From a virus, in IMG/VR virus record IMGVR_UViG_3300027770_000153, positions 1 through 34,471 of that record: a DNA stretch of 34,471 nucleotides. One strand, written 5' to 3'. Each line of letters opens with the position of its first letter. Within the stretch, counting starts at the first letter, position 1. The notes beneath the pieces were generated by a model, which saw nothing but the letters and a program-made list of their open reading frames with translations, had not been told where the DNA came from and searched no databases. Position numbers and translations under genes: made by a program. Of this stretch, positions 1-8,500 are shown piece by piece.

Positions 1-7
1 TATAATA

Positions 8-16
8 TGTAAATAT
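8..16 (-). promoter_or_regulatory. Variant of the recurrent ATATTTATA motif at the window edge
   Basis: On the minus strand this reads ATATTTACA, one base off the ATATTTATA motif found in most sizeable intergenic gaps of the window. It starts 25 nt after the stop codon of the 119-aa gene. Elsewhere the motif usually lies 20-27 nt before a start codon, so a further minus-strand gene probably begins just outside the window. The promoter role is inferred from recurrence and position only. Confidence 0.3.
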
Positions 17-41
17 ACGAATAATAATTTAGATTACCAAA

Positions 42-401
42 TTATTGTTTAGAAAATTGTAAAGTGTTTGGAAGATATGTATATAAATTACGCATAGTCA
101 AACATCCTAATTTAATTGATTTTAAATTTGATTCCGAAATCTCATCATTAGTTCCATATATTCTCCACATTATAGTTACTGCTATATAAAATGGATTTTG
201 TAAAAATGATGCATATTCATTTCTATCTATTTCAAAAATAGGTGCGCCATTATCATTTGATTTTTGTATAAAATATCTATCAATATATCCTTTTTTATAA
301 TCAATATCCTCTGGCATTGGTATAATTGTTTCAATTTTTTTATATTTAAACAAGTGTCCATTTTTAATTATACTATTATATCTATCTATTTTAATTGCCA
401 T
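42..401 (-). CDS. Conserved-type small phage structural protein, function unknown
   Basis: A 119-aa soluble protein with no signal peptide or membrane segment. The N-terminus MAIKIDRYNSIIKNG is followed by an acidic/aromatic central part (KKGYIDRYFIQK, then FEIDRNEYASFL) and a C-terminal stretch that includes YLPNTLQF. Small proteins of this general look sit beside baseplate genes in T4-like marine phages; that comparison is from memory and untested. It begins 13 nt after the hub gene's stop with no promoter motif between them, so it is probably co-transcribed as the last gene of the tape-measure/baseplate unit. The ATG is preceded by an AT-rich leader without Shine-Dalgarno. A minor baseplate or tail-completion role is likely, but no specific function can be assigned. 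Confidence 0.75.
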   Translation of the reverse strand: MAIKIDRYNSIIKNGHLFKYKKIETIIPMPEDIDYKKGYIDRYFIQKSNDNGAPIFEIDRNEYASFLQNPFYIAVTIMWRIYGTNDEISESNLKSIKLGCLTMRNLYTYLPNTLQFSKQ

Positions 402-414
402 ATTATAATATTAT

Positions 415-3210
415 TTAATATTTTTGATTTAAAGTAAATGTTTTTGGTTGAGATGGATTTACATATGGTATTTTCGTTGCATCTTGTTGCGCCACAATAC
501 CAAAAGCTGGTGTGGTTGTTGCTACTCCATTTCCCAATTTATTTACAGATGTAGAACTACCATCAGATTTTAATGCTGATTGTAATGCTCTAAATCCACC
601 AGTTATTGTAGTTGTCCATACCATATTAGTTAAACTATGCTCTATTTGCTGAACTTGAAATATTCCATGGGATGCATATTTGCTTGGAATTCCTCTTATA
701 TGAAATGTATCTCCAAATCGTATTCCACTTATTCCCAATGTTTTAAATGTATAATGTATTGGCAAAGGATGCGATAATCCACCTTTGGAAACAAATACAT
801 CATTTTTTAATCTATCAAATAAAGATGTATCATCAAATGTGTAAATACGAAATCTTTCATCAAATGTTGTACTATCTATTAAACCTGCCTCATCTGTCAT
901 AGCTGATGGTATTGTTACTAATTCAGGATTTGGTACTATTTCAATTTTTGATAAATTATTACTAATTGCAGTTTGTTTTGCATCATTTTCATCTTTTGCT
1001 ACTTGCCATTTTTCATCTCTAGCTTTATCCAGCTCATCTTCTAAAGCTCTTACTTCTTTTATTTTATCTTCTTGCTCTGTTGTTTTATCAGCCAATGCTT
1101 TACTAGGTACTGTTATTACATATTGACCTAATCCAGTTCCTACAATTTGTGTTGTTGTTTGGTCTGATAGAGCTTGTTTTTCATTGTAAAGTTTATCTAA
1201 TGCGGCATTACCCTCTGCTATTTTATCTTTAAGGTCTTCAATCTTTGCTTTTACTTTTTGCTCCGGTGTTGCTGGTATTTTTGCTAATTCTTCCATTTGT
1301 GCATTTGCTGCATCATCTTCCTTTTCCTTTTCTGTCTTTGCTGGTTTTGTTAAATCGCTTGGTTTTTTTGAAAATAAATCTTGCTTTGATTCAAAAAATC
1401 CATTTGGAGCAGTACTAATATGTGGCATACTTGGTTGAGTTGCTTTACCTAATCTTTGTGAAACTATTTGATTAGTCATTTCAGATGGTATTGATATTTC
1501 CAATGTTGATTCTAAAAAAGGTGAAAGAACTCCACTATGCCAAAATATTTGAGTTTTTTCTTTATTTGGATTATCACCTATCCAATTTTCATCAATTACA
1601 CTTAATGCAATATCTCCTTTTTTTAATCCAAGATTTGCATCATCACTTTTTAGTTGATGCTCTACTATTTGAAAATGCCAAAAATTATTTACTGCAGATG
1701 ACATTTCATTTAATATATCTAAGAATACCTCTCTTACAGTTTTATTTGGTTGATTAATTTTTTCAACAAACATATTTAAATTAACATAAAGATTTTTTAA
1801 TCTTCCCCAATATTCTTTTTTCTCTGCAACCGTATCACCATCATTATTTGAACTATCTAATGGAACTTGCTCTACAAATCGTACACCAGCTATTGATGCA
1901 TCGATTGGATTTGCTGGTGTCTTTCCTACCATTAAAACCCCACCTGCTTCTTGTGTTATTTCATCGGTATTCCAAAAGTATTGTCTAAAATCAGGAATAT
2001 CACCAGGAATAATTAATGCAGATGATTTTGTTGAAAACATAAAAGGAAATGCTCCTATTTTTGATTTTGAAATATCAATTTTTACACTTACCGATTTATC
2101 ACCAAAAAGATATGATGTTAATGCCCCATTTCTATTCAAAATTTCAACAGCCATATCCATCCTAATATATTTATGTGGTGACCATAATTTTTCTTTTGGA
2201 ATTTCAATTCCTTTAACATTTATTGTACTACCAGATCCCTTTTCTGAAAATAATGGTCTATCAAATGACCAAAATCCACCATTACTATCAGTTACAATTG
2301 CATCTATTATTGCTTTATCTAAATTTATAAATTGTTCAACTACAGAAGATGGGTTATAATTTTGTACCTCTTGTATTTGTCTATGAGATGGCAATGAATT
2401 AAACATATTTGCCCACCTTCTTTCCTTTACATCTGAATTAGCAGCTTCTAATTTTGATACCCCATATGGGTTTAATTTTTTAGAATTACCTACATTTTCT
2501 ATTTTTCCATTTACTTTTTGAAGTTGTATATGAGTGTGAGATTGTAAATATGTTGGTAATCCGGGTGCTCCCCTTAAATTAATTTTGACATTAAATTGTT
2601 CACCATCATTAGAAACACTACCACCAACTATAAATCCAAAAAACGTATCATAGTCACCACCAGATGCCATTCTTATTTCATGTAATTTTTCATAGTTAAG
2701 ATTTCTTTCTGTAGTTTGTTTTAGTATTCCAGCAATTTTCCCACTCGTATCTATCATCTTCAATCCACCTTCGGGTGTATTCCATCCCCACTCTACGCAA
2801 ATTGTATATCCAGGTTCTAAAAAATATTTTTGAATTATTTCCATTTGAGTTAATGAAAAACATTTAATTTCTAAAGTTGCTTCTTTTGATATTTGGTCCT
2901 TTCCTTCTTTAACTTCAAATGATACAACTCCAGGAGATGGTCTTAATCCCCTATCAGTTCCACCACCTACCGGATTTCCATCCCAATCCGTTCCAATACT
3001 TCCAACAGAATTAGGACTACCATATATTGATGCACCTTCTCCTGCTGCTTTAAATAATGGATAATTATTATTGGATGAAATTATTAATCCATTATTAGCT
3101 CCAGCAAATACTCTAAGCCAAACATTAAGATTTGTTGCTTTATGTGTATCTGTCCTACTTCTAAGATTTGCAGCTATTTTTGGTTCTATATTTGATAAGT
3201 GAGGCCACAT
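415..3210 (-). CDS. Baseplate hub protein, gp27-like, with coiled-coil insertion
   Basis: A 931-aa protein, much larger than T4 gp27 (about 390 aa). The N-terminal 200 residues contain the line LEIKCFSLTQMEIIQKYF and a VEWGWNTPEGG turn. The C-terminal part, about residues 830-885, has GIRFGDTFHIRGIPSKY followed by GIFQVQQIEHSL and TTTITGGFRAL. This resembles the end of hub (gp27 / late-control D type) proteins, where the beta-barrel fits under the tail tube. Between about residues 607 and 752 lies a highly charged Glu/Lys/Ala-rich segment predicted by eye to be coiled coil, which ordinary hubs lack. Its ATG overlaps the stop of the LysM gene by one base (TAATG), so translation is probably coupled. 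Gene order after the tape measure supports a central baseplate role. The exact T4 equivalent is inferred, and a wedge component is the main alternative. Confidence 0.65.
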   Translation of the reverse strand: MWPHLSNIEPKIAANLRSRTDTHKATNLNVWLRVFAGANNGLIISSNNNYPLFKAAGEGASIYGSPNSVGSIGTDWDGNPVGGGTDRGLRPSPGVVSFEVKEGKDQISKEATLEIKCFSLTQMEIIQKYFLEPGYTICVEWGWNTPEGGLKMIDTSGKIAGILKQTTERNLNYEKLHEIRMASGGDYDTFFGFIVGGSVSNDGEQFNVKINLRGAPGLPTYLQSHTHIQLQKVNGKIENVGNSKKLNPYGVSKLEAANSDVKERRWANMFNSLPSHRQIQEVQNYNPSSVVEQFINLDKAIIDAIVTDSNGGFWSFDRPLFSEKGSGSTINVKGIEIPKEKLWSPHKYIRMDMAVEILNRNGALTSYLFGDKSVSVKIDISKSKIGAFPFMFSTKSSALIIPGDIPDFRQYFWNTDEITQEAGGVLMVGKTPANPIDASIAGVRFVEQVPLDSSNNDGDTVAEKKEYWGRLKNLYVNLNMFVEKINQPNKTVREVFLDILNEMSSAVNNFWHFQIVEHQLKSDDANLGLKKGDIALSVIDENWIGDNPNKEKTQIFWHSGVLSPFLESTLEISIPSEMTNQIVSQRLGKATQPSMPHISTAPNGFFESKQDLFSKKPSDLTKPAKTEKEKEDDAANAQMEELAKIPATPEQKVKAKIEDLKDKIAEGNAALDKLYNEKQALSDQTTTQIVGTGLGQYVITVPSKALADKTTEQEDKIKEVRALEDELDKARDEKWQVAKDENDAKQTAISNNLSKIEIVPNPELVTIPSAMTDEAGLIDSTTFDERFRIYTFDDTSLFDRLKNDVFVSKGGLSHPLPIHYTFKTLGISGIRFGDTFHIRGIPSKYASHGIFQVQQIEHSLTNMVWTTTITGGFRALQSALKSDGSSTSVNKLGNGVATTTPAFGIVAQQDATKIPYVNPSQPKTFTLNQKY

Positions 3211-3500
3211 TAGTTAGTAAAGTTTCTTAATATTTGTAAGTAATTTTGAGGTACTCTTAATATAGTGCCTTCTGTAAATGCAAATACCGCATTATGTATA
3301 TTATTTGCCGATGCTATAATCCACCAAAGAGATGAATCATTATAAAATTGATGAGCCAATGTATCCAATCTATCACCTGTTTCAGTAGCTACATATATAT
3401 CATCATCTCTTAATGGTATATTAGGATATATTACTGATTTATATACTTCCCTACCATCAATTGTTTTTTTAATTTGATTATTATCGTATCTACTTATCAT
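3210..3500 (-). CDS. LysM-domain baseplate protein, gp53-like
   Basis: A 96-aa protein with one LysM-like domain at about residues 36-84. It starts at YVATETGDRLDTLAHQFY, passes LWWIIASANNI and ends at EGTILRVP, matching the beta-alpha-alpha-beta LysM layout (the usual GDTLxxIA, NxI and GxxLxIP blocks). Small LysM proteins are standard parts of contractile tails: T4 gp53 ends in a LysM domain, and related injection systems use LysM adaptors near the spike and wedge. The gene lies 6 nt after the preceding baseplate gene and overlaps the hub gene's start by one base, so the three should be made together. It probably joins hub to wedge in the virion. Peptidoglycan binding is less likely for a protein this short with no enzymatic partner. 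Confidence 0.8.
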   Translation of the reverse strand: MISRYDNNQIKKTIDGREVYKSVIYPNIPLRDDDIYVATETGDRLDTLAHQFYNDSSLWWIIASANNIHNAVFAFTEGTILRVPQNYLQILRNFTN

Positions 3501-3506
3501 AATTTA

Positions 3507-5567
3507 TTAAAATTGATTTATTACTGCTGCGTTACCCAATGCATTATTAGTAATACCAGCTTCTGATTCCAATTCCTTTTGAGTAACTTGTTTAGTTTGT
3601 CCATACTCATCTTTTATAAAATACTGCTTTGTCCCAGTACCACCATTTAAATTTATTGGTTCTGGCGCCATTTTTGCTTGTAGTGATATTTTATCTGATA
3701 ATTTCATATTTAATAACTTATCCGCCGATGCTTTACTTGCAGCTGCTATATTATTTGCATTCGCTATAACACCATTACCCATTGTTTTTAATTTTTTAGA
3801 ACTAACCACAGTTACATCTTGTAGTGTATTTGGTGGTGGTGGTGTGGATACTGGTTCTCCTACAATAACTTTTCCTGCCGGACTATTACTATATCCATAA
3901 TGTGTTGTAGTTAATTCGTTTGTGCTTGATTTACTTTCAACAAATTTTAATGTGATACCAACATCAATAATAGTAGGTAATTTATAATTTGCTGCCGTAG
4001 ATTTTTTCTCAGCTACATTAACACCATTATCGCTTAATGCTACAAATGGTATTCCAGTTTCCCAAACATTATTATCATCTATTGTATAAATTAAAGAATC
4101 AATAAAACATTCTTTATGCTTAAACATATTACCTAAAGTAAATTTTAAAAATGGAGGAATTGTATAAACACCGCCACTACCACCATATGTTGGATATACT
4201 AATGATGATAAAAAATTTAATCGTTTCCATGCAGCTATATGTTCTTCTACTGATAATGAATATACTTTAAAATTAAATTGTACACTTCTTTCAATTCCAC
4301 TGTATGTATAAAAATTAAATGGATTTCCTATAAATTTTTGAGAATCCCAAGATGGTGAATATGTCTCAGTTAATCCAGTAATTGTTGCTCTAAATTGTAC
4401 GGTTCTATCTTTTGCTATTGAATAAAATTTTAATGCAACAAAATCTAAATCATCATATGATTTAAAAGTTCCCTCATCAGTACCAATTCCATCTTTATCA
4501 GGTTGGTATGTAATTAATGTATTTAATTTATCTATATTTTTACCATATGTTTGATGCCCATTATCAGTTTCGTTTGTTGGCAATCCTAACTTTGCTTGTA
4601 ATGAATATTGATTAAATCTTTTCTTTTGAACTTTTGTATATACACCATCTCCCTGTTTTTTTAATATATCTGTTTTTTCAGGAAATCTTCCATCATCTTG
4701 AATTACTGTCCATGAGGTTGATAAATCATTTCTATCATATATGTTATCATCTCTACGTTTTTTTGAATTAGAATACAAATTTTCTCTAGTACTAGAAGAT
4801 TGCATTGGATTTGAAGCAAATAAGAAAAATTCATCTAACCGAATTTTATCTCCCCATCTAACCGAAGCATAAATACCATAACTATTACCTTGATTTTTTG
4901 CTAAATTTATTTGTCCAGAATTACCACTACCTAATAGTAAATTTTTTAATGCTTTTTTACCTGCTTCTGCAGCTGCACCAGGTATATTATCTCCTATTTG
5001 GCCAGTAGTACCATTTATATTTTGAGATATAAATTTACCTAATAGACTTCCAGCTGCATTTTTTTTAATTTTATCTAATACTATCCTTGTTTTATACGAA
5101 GGAATAGATTTGTTATTAAATTCTGTTTTATTTAAATATATTTTAGTTGGTGTTATATTTTGCGGAACACCCAATACTGATTTTACTGAATTGATTGCTC
5201 CCCTAACTGAATTTACCAAACCGCCTAACAATCCACCATTACCAGCTGATACATTATTTGCACTTTTCATTTCCTCAACATCATCACTTTGTTGTAATGT
5301 GAATCTTGCTATTTTAGTACCATATATAATTGGTGAAGATAATTTACTTATTATTCTCAATCCTGTTGTTTCTTCTTCTATTAAAGTTTCTTTACCAACA
5401 ATTGATGCTTTTCTTCTAATTGCTGTTGCTGCTTTAAAAGGTAATCTCATTAAACCAGCTGCTGATGTTAATTCATTATCTTTACTATTACGGACAGCAT
5501 ATTGTTGCTCAGCGGTAATACCACTGCTTAATTTTTTACTTCTAAATAATTCTTCTATCGTTGGCAT
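3507..5567 (-). CDS. Baseplate tube-cap / tube-initiator-like protein (gp48/gp54 type)
   Basis: A 686-aa protein. The best-ordered part, about residues 370-520, contains LDFVALKFYSIAKDRTVQFR, a TETYSPSWDSQKFIGNPFNF block, SGIERSVQFNFKVYSLS, and IPPFLKFTLGNMFKHKECFI followed by IDSLIYTIDDNNVWE. This pattern recurs in tube-fold baseplate proteins of marine T4-like phages and fits the tube cap/initiator that joins hub to tube. The N-terminal 200 residues are basic and Gly/Asn-rich (GGLLGGLVNSVRG), and the tail after residue 560 is low in complexity with a PPPP run. In T4 the tape measure gene 29 is followed by 48 and 54; here too it directly follows the tape measure, 9 nt after its stop. Family assignment rests on pattern memory and gene order. 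A wedge protein is the alternative. Confidence 0.6.
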   Translation of the reverse strand: MPTIEELFRSKKLSSGITAEQQYAVRNSKDNELTSAAGLMRLPFKAATAIRRKASIVGKETLIEEETTGLRIISKLSSPIIYGTKIARFTLQQSDDVEEMKSANNVSAGNGGLLGGLVNSVRGAINSVKSVLGVPQNITPTKIYLNKTEFNNKSIPSYKTRIVLDKIKKNAAGSLLGKFISQNINGTTGQIGDNIPGAAAEAGKKALKNLLLGSGNSGQINLAKNQGNSYGIYASVRWGDKIRLDEFFLFASNPMQSSSTRENLYSNSKKRRDDNIYDRNDLSTSWTVIQDDGRFPEKTDILKKQGDGVYTKVQKKRFNQYSLQAKLGLPTNETDNGHQTYGKNIDKLNTLITYQPDKDGIGTDEGTFKSYDDLDFVALKFYSIAKDRTVQFRATITGLTETYSPSWDSQKFIGNPFNFYTYSGIERSVQFNFKVYSLSVEEHIAAWKRLNFLSSLVYPTYGGSGGVYTIPPFLKFTLGNMFKHKECFIDSLIYTIDDNNVWETGIPFVALSDNGVNVAEKKSTAANYKLPTIIDVGITLKFVESKSSTNELTTTHYGYSNSPAGKVIVGEPVSTPPPPNTLQDVTVVSSKKLKTMGNGVIANANNIAAASKASADKLLNMKLSDKISLQAKMAPEPINLNGGTGTKQYFIKDEYGQTKQVTQKELESEAGITNNALGNAAVINQF

Positions 5568-5576
5568 CTTATATTA

Positions 5577-7967
5577 TTATGCTTGTCCTAATGCAAAGTT
5601 ATTTCTAGTACCTTTACTTACATTACTTGCTATATTTGCTGTAACCTTTGAACCATCCATATATACATCATTTGATTTATTTGCCATATCTTTTCTCATT
5701 TGTTTCATCTCATCTACTAATATATTAATTGCATGTGATGTAGCTACTCCACCAAAAGGTGTTACAGCTCCCACTTTTCCCGCTTTAGATGCTTCATCCA
5801 ATTTAGATGTTATGCCAGGTGCCATAGCAACATCATCGTTTTTAGTTCCTTTGTATATAGCACCTTCTGCGGTTGTTACAGTTGGACCTTCACCAGCAGG
5901 CATTTTTAAATCACCTACATGTTTTGCTTTTGTAGCCATACTCAGCATTCCAGCAACTATTGCACCAGCACCAATCAAACCTAATCCAAATGGAATTTTT
6001 GATAATGATTCAAATATACCACCAATTGCACCAACCAACATAGTAGAAGCTGTCCCAGCTGCTTCAAGTGCAACTGTTCCAAAGTATAGAGCCAACGTAC
6101 CCACTAATGGTAATAAGATATACATATTGTTAAGTATTTCACTAATAATAGATGCTAAAAATTTAACAGGTGCGAGTACTACTTCTAATATAGGCCCTAA
6201 TGCTGTAAATATAGGTACTAATGCTCCACCTACTGTAGCAACTATACCTTTAAAACTATTTTCCATATCAGTCAATTGCCCCGTTATCTTTTGTCCTTGA
6301 ATAAACTCATCAGTTTTTTGCTTAAGTTGTTCATCATTTAAATCTTTTACATCTAATCCAGCAGAAATAGCCGCTTCTGCATTTTTCTTATCTTCACCAG
6401 TTAAATGAGCAAGTTTTTCTTTCATTAATAATTGCTTATTAATATCTTCAATACTCATACCAGCTGCTTTTGCTAATGCTTTTTGTGCAAATATGTCTTG
6501 GTTTTTAAATCCAATTCCCTGATTTAATTGATTTAGGATTTCTTCTTGTGCTTCTACCGTCTTACCGGCATATGCTAAACCTCTAGCGGTAGATAAATTG
6601 AATTGTCCGCCAACAAATGTTGCTGCTACTAATTCATCTTCAATACCACTTTCAAAATTTAATAATTCCTCTGCTGTTTTTGCAACTTTAGTTAATGTTG
6701 TACCTAACTGATGCGCTTGTATTACTTGATTTTTAAGTGCAGTAACATCTCCTTTAAAAAATGTAGAGGTTGCTTCTGCATTATCAGCAATATCTTCCAA
6801 TACCTCTTTAGGAGATACTTTACCTTGCTGAGCCAATGATGCAATTTGTTGTTGTAAGTTTGCGGAGGTTTCACCACTAAGTCCAGCTACTTGCTCAAAC
6901 ACACCCTGTACTTTAGCTGCAGTTTCCGATGTTACCCCAGTTCTAGCTTGTATCCCACCCAATGCTGCGTATGTTGCAGTTGAAAAGTGAGTCATATCAC
7001 CAAAAACGTTTGCTAAATCATTACTTACATCAAATATATGTTTTAATTCTACACCAGCTCCTCTATACGCAACTTCAATTTCGTGTGCTTGGTGTGCAAG
7101 ATGCTCTGTTTGCTTAACAGTCATTCCGGAAGTCTTCCTATAATCTTCACTTGCCTTATCTAATTCCTTAAATGATTCAAGACCAGCTAGTAAAGCCGCT
7201 CCTACTAATAAGATGGCCACTGCAGGACCATTCAACATTGCTTTTCCTAATTTTTTAGTAAAATCAATTGCACTTTTTAATGATTCTGGTGCTTCATTAT
7301 ATAATTCGTTTTGTGCTTCTTTTAATTCGTTTAATCTTTCTTCTTTATGATATAATGATTCTTCTATATGAAGATTATCAAGTGCTGCTTTATATTGTTC
7401 TTCTGTATAAAGTAATCTATCTTCTTCTAATTCTTTTCTTTTTAATGCAAATTTATTTTGAAAAATGGCCTCTCCTTTAGCCTTCGCTGCTGCTTCCGCT
7501 TGTTCTTTAGTCGCATCTGATATTTCGGTTAATTTTGCTACTCTTTCAACAGACGCTTCCAATTCCTCTCCAGATAAATCTTTTTGTCTGAGTTGTTCTT
7601 TTATAATTTCAACATTAAGAGAAGAATATGCTCTAGCTCCGACAGATGTTCCTGTTAAATTATCTTTTACTTCTTTACTATATCGTGCAAAACTTTTGGA
7701 AAAATTTAAAGTTTGTTTATCTAACTCAATTAATTTATTTTTTTCATTTTTTAAAAACCCAAGCGTACGTCTTTCATCCTTAAACGCTTTTTTCTTAGAT
7801 TCTATAATATTATCTATTTGTCTCTTTTCGTCTTTACTTGCTGTTTTTTTCTTTTGTTGCTCTGCAGCAATCTCAGCCTCCAAATCTTTTATTATTTGTA
7901 ATTGCCTAATAATTTCAGGAAAATTTTTATATTTTACTTCGTCAATTGTACCTTTAGATGATGCCAT
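5577..7967 (-). CDS. Tail tape measure protein
   Basis: A 796-aa protein with the tape-measure layout. The N-terminal third (about residues 1-235) is long, charged, helical and coiled-coil-like (EIAAEQQKKKTASKDEKRQI; KRKELEEDRLLYTEEQYKAA). A hydrophobic segment follows at about 244-263 (GPAVAILLVGAALLAGL), then an Ala/Gln-rich helical middle (GVTSETAAKVQGVFEQVAGL). A long hydrophobic cluster lies at about 570-680 (VGGALVPIFTALGPILEVVL; FGLGLIGAGAIVAGML), and the C-terminus is soluble. Tape measures set tail length and many enter the host envelope at DNA ejection through such hydrophobic parts. T4 gp29 is 590 aa, so the tail may be longer than in T4 if the usual length rule holds. The neighbours, tube and sheath upstream and tube-cap/hub downstream, agree. 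A weak copy of the intergenic motif lies 4 nt before the ATG. Confidence 0.85.
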   Translation of the reverse strand: MASSKGTIDEVKYKNFPEIIRQLQIIKDLEAEIAAEQQKKKTASKDEKRQIDNIIESKKKAFKDERRTLGFLKNEKNKLIELDKQTLNFSKSFARYSKEVKDNLTGTSVGARAYSSLNVEIIKEQLRQKDLSGEELEASVERVAKLTEISDATKEQAEAAAKAKGEAIFQNKFALKRKELEEDRLLYTEEQYKAALDNLHIEESLYHKEERLNELKEAQNELYNEAPESLKSAIDFTKKLGKAMLNGPAVAILLVGAALLAGLESFKELDKASEDYRKTSGMTVKQTEHLAHQAHEIEVAYRGAGVELKHIFDVSNDLANVFGDMTHFSTATYAALGGIQARTGVTSETAAKVQGVFEQVAGLSGETSANLQQQIASLAQQGKVSPKEVLEDIADNAEATSTFFKGDVTALKNQVIQAHQLGTTLTKVAKTAEELLNFESGIEDELVAATFVGGQFNLSTARGLAYAGKTVEAQEEILNQLNQGIGFKNQDIFAQKALAKAAGMSIEDINKQLLMKEKLAHLTGEDKKNAEAAISAGLDVKDLNDEQLKQKTDEFIQGQKITGQLTDMENSFKGIVATVGGALVPIFTALGPILEVVLAPVKFLASIISEILNNMYILLPLVGTLALYFGTVALEAAGTASTMLVGAIGGIFESLSKIPFGLGLIGAGAIVAGMLSMATKAKHVGDLKMPAGEGPTVTTAEGAIYKGTKNDDVAMAPGITSKLDEASKAGKVGAVTPFGGVATSHAINILVDEMKQMRKDMANKSNDVYMDGSKVTANIASNVSKGTRNNFALGQA

Positions 7968-7971
7968 TTTT

Positions 7972-7980
7972 TATAAATGT
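7972..7980 (-). promoter_or_regulatory. Weak variant of the ATATTTATA motif before the tape measure gene
   Basis: The minus strand reads ACATTTATA, one mismatch from the recurrent motif, but it is only 4 nt from the tape measure ATG instead of the usual 20-27. It may simply be an A/T-rich translation leader. I list it for completeness with low confidence. Confidence 0.15.
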
Positions 7981-7989
7981 AATTATATT

Positions 7990-8214
7990 TTAATAAAGAC
8001 CATATTTTTTTAATATAGCTAATGTTGACGGTGCTAATGTTTTTTTCATTCTTTCTCCAGCTTTATCATTAATATCTCCAATATCTTTATCTAGTTTTTT
8101 TAAAATTGGGTCATTATCTATAACTTTGCGTATTTCTGCTGGTGTTTGTTTTTTACCAAAAAAACTGAAAAATTCATTTAAATTTTTTCTTGATATTTTA
8201 TATTTCTTTGCCAT
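7990..8214 (-). CDS. Small helical phage protein, possible tail assembly factor
   Basis: A 74-aa, very basic, mostly helical protein. Visible blocks are MAKKYKISRKNLNEFFSFFG, PAEIRKVIDNDPILKKLDK, DIGDINDKAGERMKK and the end LAILKKYGLY. There is no membrane segment or known domain. It sits between the gp26-like/overlapping pair and the tape measure, a position where tailed phages often place tail assembly chaperones and small baseplate factors. It starts 25 nt after a copy of the ATATTTATA motif that itself follows an intrinsic terminator, so it probably opens the transcription unit leading into the tape measure (22-nt gap). No specific function can be given; a short initiator or hub-assembly factor is a guess from position. 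Confidence 0.7.
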   Translation of the reverse strand: MAKKYKISRKNLNEFFSFFGKKQTPAEIRKVIDNDPILKKLDKDIGDINDKAGERMKKTLAPSTLAILKKYGLY

Positions 8215-8239
8215 ATATGTATTTGTTTAAGTTATTATC

Positions 8240-8248
8240 TATAAATAT
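8240..8248 (-). promoter_or_regulatory. Candidate phage promoter motif ATATTTATA
   Basis: An exact copy of the recurrent motif on the coding strand, 25 nt before the 74-aa gene's ATG and 12 nt after the terminator hairpin of the preceding unit. Hairpin followed by motif is the arrangement also seen before the 253-aa gene and the sheath gene. The promoter role is inferred. Confidence 0.4.
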
Positions 8249-8302
8249 CTTATAAACAAAAAAGTTAGGATTTAGGGGAAATTACCTCTTAATCCTAACT
8301 TT
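8249..8302 (-). terminator. Rho-independent terminator after the 72-aa reading frame
   Basis: A perfect 12-bp stem: coding-strand AAAGTTAGGATT (8302-8291) pairs with AATCCTAACTTT (8272-8261), across an 18-nt loop. A run of six T (8263-8258, the first three inside the stem) and TTTATA follow. The 5' arm lies inside the last codons of the 72-aa frame, so stop codon and terminator are interleaved. It would end the unit that starts at the gp26-like gene. Confidence 0.75.
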
Positions 8303-8500
8303 AGATGCTTTATTTGCTGTTTCTACTTGCTCATTCTCTTTTTTCTTAGCATCTACTAATTTATTGTAGTAGAAATTTCTAAGATGGGTTGGCATTTTAT
8401 ACAAATCCATTACCGTAAACCCATTTCCATAATTCACCATCTCAAATATTTGAGTGTGAAGATTTAAACTATGATTTTTCGGAAGGCCAAAAAAACCCAA
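8282..8500 (-). CDS. Small tail/baseplate assembly protein, overlapping and possibly frameshift-fused
   Basis: A 72-aa reading frame in the +1 frame relative to the upstream 253-aa gene, which it overlaps by 32 bp. Its visible core is LHTQIFEMVNYGNGF and MPTHLRNFYYNKLVDAKKK, a helical block ending in a charged tail, of a kind found after gp26-like genes in marine T4-like phages. No ATG opens the frame before residue 21 (8440). The earliest start is TTG at 8500, immediately before the run of seven T. Two readings fit: independent translation from TTG or ATG-8440, or entry from the upstream gene by +1 (or -2) slippage on TTTTTTT, giving a fused protein of about 315 aa like the lambda gpG/gpGT tail chaperone pair. 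An indel error in the homopolymer would also produce this picture. The frame ends inside a terminator hairpin. Confidence 0.6.
   Translation of the reverse strand: MGFFGLPKNHSLNLHTQIFEMVNYGNGFTVMDLYKMPTHLRNFYYNKLVDAKKKENEQVETANKASKVRIKR

Noticed and set aside
415-3210. A lysozyme domain in the hub protein, as in T4 gp5
   Set aside because: No glycosidase or peptidase catalytic pattern is visible; the extra length is coiled coil and beta material.
8380-8440. ATG at 8440 as the true start of the 72-aa frame
   Set aside because: It would remove the first 20 residues, including GLPKNHSLNLHTQIFE, which look like part of the domain. I keep the longer frame but consider frameshift entry more likely than TTG initiation.
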